Source: Deltaproteobacteria bacterium (lineage in GTDB: Bacteria > Desulfobacterota > Desulfobacteria > Desulfobacterales > Desulfatibacillaceae). Taken from it: 7,973 nucleotides of DNA. Below the pieces are notes generated by a model. That model made no database searches. It worked only from the letters and a program-made list of their open reading frames with translations, and was not told the origin of the DNA. The stretch spans positions 1,986 to 9,958 of the forward strand of contig JAFDHW010000094.1 in NCBI GenBank assembly GCA_019308705.1, read 5' to 3'. Position numbers and translations under genes: made by a program. This document shows, in pieces, positions 6,081 to 7,973 of the stretch. Every line of letters begins with the position of its first letter. The stretch's first letter is position 1.

Positions 6081-7937
6081 TTAATGTTCCGCCAAAAGCC
6101 AGTATACACCGTAGGGTTCCACCTCCAGGGAAAACGAACCCTGGGTGGTTTTGTGTCGCGTCTTCCCCAGGATGTCGAAAAAACGGGCGGCGGAAATGCC
6201 CGTGCGGGCATGGTCCAGAGGCAGGGTGAACCCCTGGCTGCTCACGTTGGTGATGGTCAGGATGGTTTCGGCCTTGTCCGGCGAGGTGCGCGCCACGGCG
6301 AACACCCGGGAGTCCAGGGAGAGCACCTTTTGTCCGCCGTTGGGGTGGAAGGCGGTGTGGCGGGTGCGCTTGTAGATCATCCGGCCGTAGGGCCGGGATA
6401 TCTTGTAGGTCATGGATTCCGGGTCGTCCAGGGCCGCCAGGAGCCACTGGGCGTCCAAGACCTTCCGGTTGATGCTGCGGGTTTCCTTTTCGTGGATCAC
6501 GGCCTCGGCGTCGTTTCGCGAGCCCAGGAGGCCATGCACGTAGATGCCCGGCACCCCCATGAACACCAGGGCAATGGACCGGGAAGCCAGGTAGCGTTTC
6601 ACCTGGATTTCCGCCGGTTCGTCCGCGTCTTCCCGGTTCACCGCGGAAAACCAGGTGATGTTCAGTTCATAGGGCGAAACCGTGCCGTCACCCTCCTTGC
6701 GGTAGGAGATGAACCCCCCGTGCTCCACCACCCTAAGGGCCATGTCTTCGATCTCCTCCTTGGACAGGATGCCGGCCACCGGGGTCACGCCGATGCCGTC
6801 GTGGCTGTCCAAAAAATTGAAGTAGGTGGCCTGGGGGGACACGTGGGAAAGGGTCTGGGCCCATTGGGTGAGGCGGCTGGCGTCTTCGTTCTGGAACGCG
6901 TGGAGCGTAAGCGGCGGCAGGGCGAAATTGTACACCATGTGCGCCTCGTCCAGGCCGGTGCCGAAGTAGGTCACGTTTTCGGCGTGGGGCGCGTTGGTTT
7001 CCGTGATCAGGGCGCATACGGGGTTCACCGCGTCCAGCACCGCGCGGAACAGCCGGATGATGGCGTGGGTCTGCTCCAAATGGGCGCACCGGGTGCCGGG
7101 CTCGGTCCACAGGTAGGTCACCGCGTCCAGGCGCAGGATGTCCGCGCCCCGGTACAAATACACCAGCATGATGCGCAGGACCTCCAACAGCACCTCGGGG
7201 TTCTTGTAGTTCAGGTCGATCTGGTCCTTGCTGAAGGTGGTCCACACCCACCTGTGGCCGCGGAGCGTGGAGAACTCGGTCAAGACTTCCGTGGGACGGG
7301 GCCGGGTGATGATGCGCATCTGCTCCGGCGTGAGGGTGGACTTGGTGGAGAACACGATGAAGAAGTCCCGGTACCGGGGGTGGTCGTTCCGGAACTCGCA
7401 GAACCACCGGCTCTGGGACGAAACGTGGTTGAACACCGCGTCGAACATGAGCCTAAAATCCGCCTTCAGATCCTCCAGGTCGTCCCAGGAGCCCAGGCGC
7501 GGGTCCACCTCCTCGAAGTCCGTGATGGCGAACCCCCGGTCCGAGGAGTAGGGGAAAAAAGGCAGAAGATGCAGGGTGTTGATGGTGCCCTTGAGGTATG
7601 TCCTGGCCAGGTGGGCCAGGGTGTCCAGGGGCGTCATGTCCGGGTGGTGGATCAGGTCGCCGTAGGTGATGAGGATCACGTCCTCCTCGGTGAACCGCTG
7701 GGCCGGGTCGAACGTTCTTTCCCAGGCGATCATGGGGTCGGACTTGTGGGCCCAATACACCTGGATCAGGCGCTCGACCTCCTTTATGCATTCCGCGGCC
7801 GCGGCTTTGCCGTAGAGAAACTCCAGGTTCTGCACAATTCTTTTGCGGGTGGACTCGGACAAGCGATAGATCGGGCGGTCGTAATCCGGTTCATGCAGGT
7901 GGAACAGCTCTTTTCCCTTTCGTCGTGGTCGTGGCAT
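6081..7937 (-). CDS. GH13_18 sugar phosphorylase, probably glucosylglycerate phosphorylase type (618 aa)
   Basis: GH13 subfamily 18 enzymes phosphorolyse small alpha-glucosides (sucrose, sucrose-6-phosphate, glucosylglycerol, glucosylglycerate) and release glucose-1-phosphate with retention. The four signature regions are present: DAVFNHVSSQSRWF (166-179), ILRLDAVTYLWTEPGT with likely nucleophile D271, ALITETNAPHAENVTYFG with likely acid/base E313, and FLDSHDGIGV with D380. The PFFPYSSDRGFAITDF stretch (126-141) is also typical of the subfamily. RLDAVTYLW...GT and ETNAPHAEN resemble the glucosylglycerate phosphorylase branch (E. coli YcjM and relatives) more than classical sucrose phosphorylase; this substrate call is inference. 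At 618 aa it is somewhat longer than the roughly 560-590 usual, mainly through a basic N-terminus (MPRPRRKGK). The start has only a weak AAGG eight bases upstream, but no other in-frame ATG occurs before Met69. Its product fits the glucose-1-phosphate theme of the neighbouring glycogen genes. It is cytoplasmic, with no signal peptide. Confidence 0.93.
   Translation of the reverse strand: MPRPRRKGKELFHLHEPDYDRPIYRLSESTRKRIVQNLEFLYGKAAAAECIKEVERLIQVYWAHKSDPMIAWERTFDPAQRFTEEDVILITYGDLIHHPDMTPLDTLAHLARTYLKGTINTLHLLPFFPYSSDRGFAITDFEEVDPRLGSWDDLEDLKADFRLMFDAVFNHVSSQSRWFCEFRNDHPRYRDFFIVFSTKSTLTPEQMRIITRPRPTEVLTEFSTLRGHRWVWTTFSKDQIDLNYKNPEVLLEVLRIMLVYLYRGADILRLDAVTYLWTEPGTRCAHLEQTHAIIRLFRAVLDAVNPVCALITETNAPHAENVTYFGTGLDEAHMVYNFALPPLTLHAFQNEDASRLTQWAQTLSHVSPQATYFNFLDSHDGIGVTPVAGILSKEEIEDMALRVVEHGGFISYRKEGDGTVSPYELNITWFSAVNREDADEPAEIQVKRYLASRSIALVFMGVPGIYVHGLLGSRNDAEAVIHEKETRSINRKVLDAQWLLAALDDPESMTYKISRPYGRMIYKRTRHTAFHPNGGQKVLSLDSRVFAVARTSPDKAETILTITNVSSQGFTLPLDHARTGISAARFFDILGKTRHKTTQGSFSLEVEPYGVYWLLAEH
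6119..6152 (+). terminator. Candidate terminator of the reductase, inside the 3' end of the opposing gene
   Basis: CCAGGG (6125-6130) pairs with CCCTGG (6139-6144) around an eight-base loop. Outside a two-base bulge, CCAC (6119-6122) pairs with GTGG (6145-6148), and TTTT follows at once (6149-6152). An alternative stem GGGTTC/GAACCC (6114-6119/6136-6141) overlaps it. It stands about 50 bp past the reductase stop in coding sequence of the convergent sugar phosphorylase, where its bases are also constrained by the protein, so chance cannot be excluded. Confidence 0.4.
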
Positions 7938-7950
7938 GGCGTGGACCTTG

Positions 7951-7968
7951 CGCCCTCGGGGAAGGGCG
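7951..7968 (-). other. Small perfect hairpin just upstream of the sugar phosphorylase
   Basis: CGCCCT (7951-7956) and AGGGCG (7963-7968) are exact complements around a six-base loop. On the minus strand the stem ends 13 bases before the ATG and has no T-run after it, so it is not a convincing terminator. It may be a leader structure or chance. Confidence 0.25.
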
Positions 7969-7973
7969 GGAAA

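Noticed and set aside
1..7973. CRISPR array, tRNA, rRNA, insertion sequence or defence system
   Set aside because: No regularly spaced repeats, no tRNA-like cloverleaf noticed, and no transposase, integrase or defence-gene motifs; nearly all of the window is accounted for by four metabolic genes.

Overview
The window is a GC-rich bacterial chromosomal stretch devoted mainly to storage-glucan and glucoside breakdown. It carries four protein genes. From left to right these are: the N-terminal third of an alpha-glucan (glycogen) phosphorylase (minus strand, cut by the left edge); a very large 1433-residue enzyme that joins a GH13 alpha-amylase-type domain to a GH133 amylo-alpha-1,6-glucosidase (minus strand); a small flavodoxin-fold FMN/NAD(P)H reductase (plus strand); and a GH13_18 sugar phosphorylase of the glucosylglycerate/sucrose phosphorylase group (minus strand). 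I see no rRNA, tRNA, CRISPR array, transposase or phage gene. The enzyme families and the reductase's cysteine pattern suggest a Gram-negative anaerobe, perhaps a Desulfobacterota (deltaproteobacterial) lineage. That assignment is a family-level impression and is not proven by the sequence.

Layout: the phosphorylase (1-725) and the debranching enzyme (912-5213) lie head to tail on the minus strand, separated by 186 bp with no convincing terminator, so they may be cotranscribed. A 267-bp divergent intergenic region (5214-5480) separates the debranching enzyme from the reductase (5481-6071). It holds a 15-bp inverted repeat (14/15 matches) that brackets 67 bp, several possible hairpins in the long leader of the debranching gene, and a 56-codon open frame whose stop overlaps the debranching start as ATGA. 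The reductase and the sugar phosphorylase (6081-7937) converge, with only 9 bp between their stop codons. A plausible terminator for the reductase lies inside the 3' end of the sugar phosphorylase gene.

How the genes work together: glucan phosphorylase removes glucose from linear chain ends as glucose-1-phosphate and stalls near branch points. The fused debrancher can in principle shorten or transfer the stub (GH13 half) and hydrolyse the alpha-1,6 branch (GH133 half). The GH13_18 enzyme phosphorolyses a small glucoside, also giving glucose-1-phosphate. Three of the four genes therefore fit recovery of glucose from glycogen or compatible solutes, largely as glucose-1-phosphate. The reductase has no obvious role in this and is probably just a neighbour. 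The most notable items are the eukaryote-like bifunctional debrancher architecture and the mirrored repeat in the divergent promoter region.
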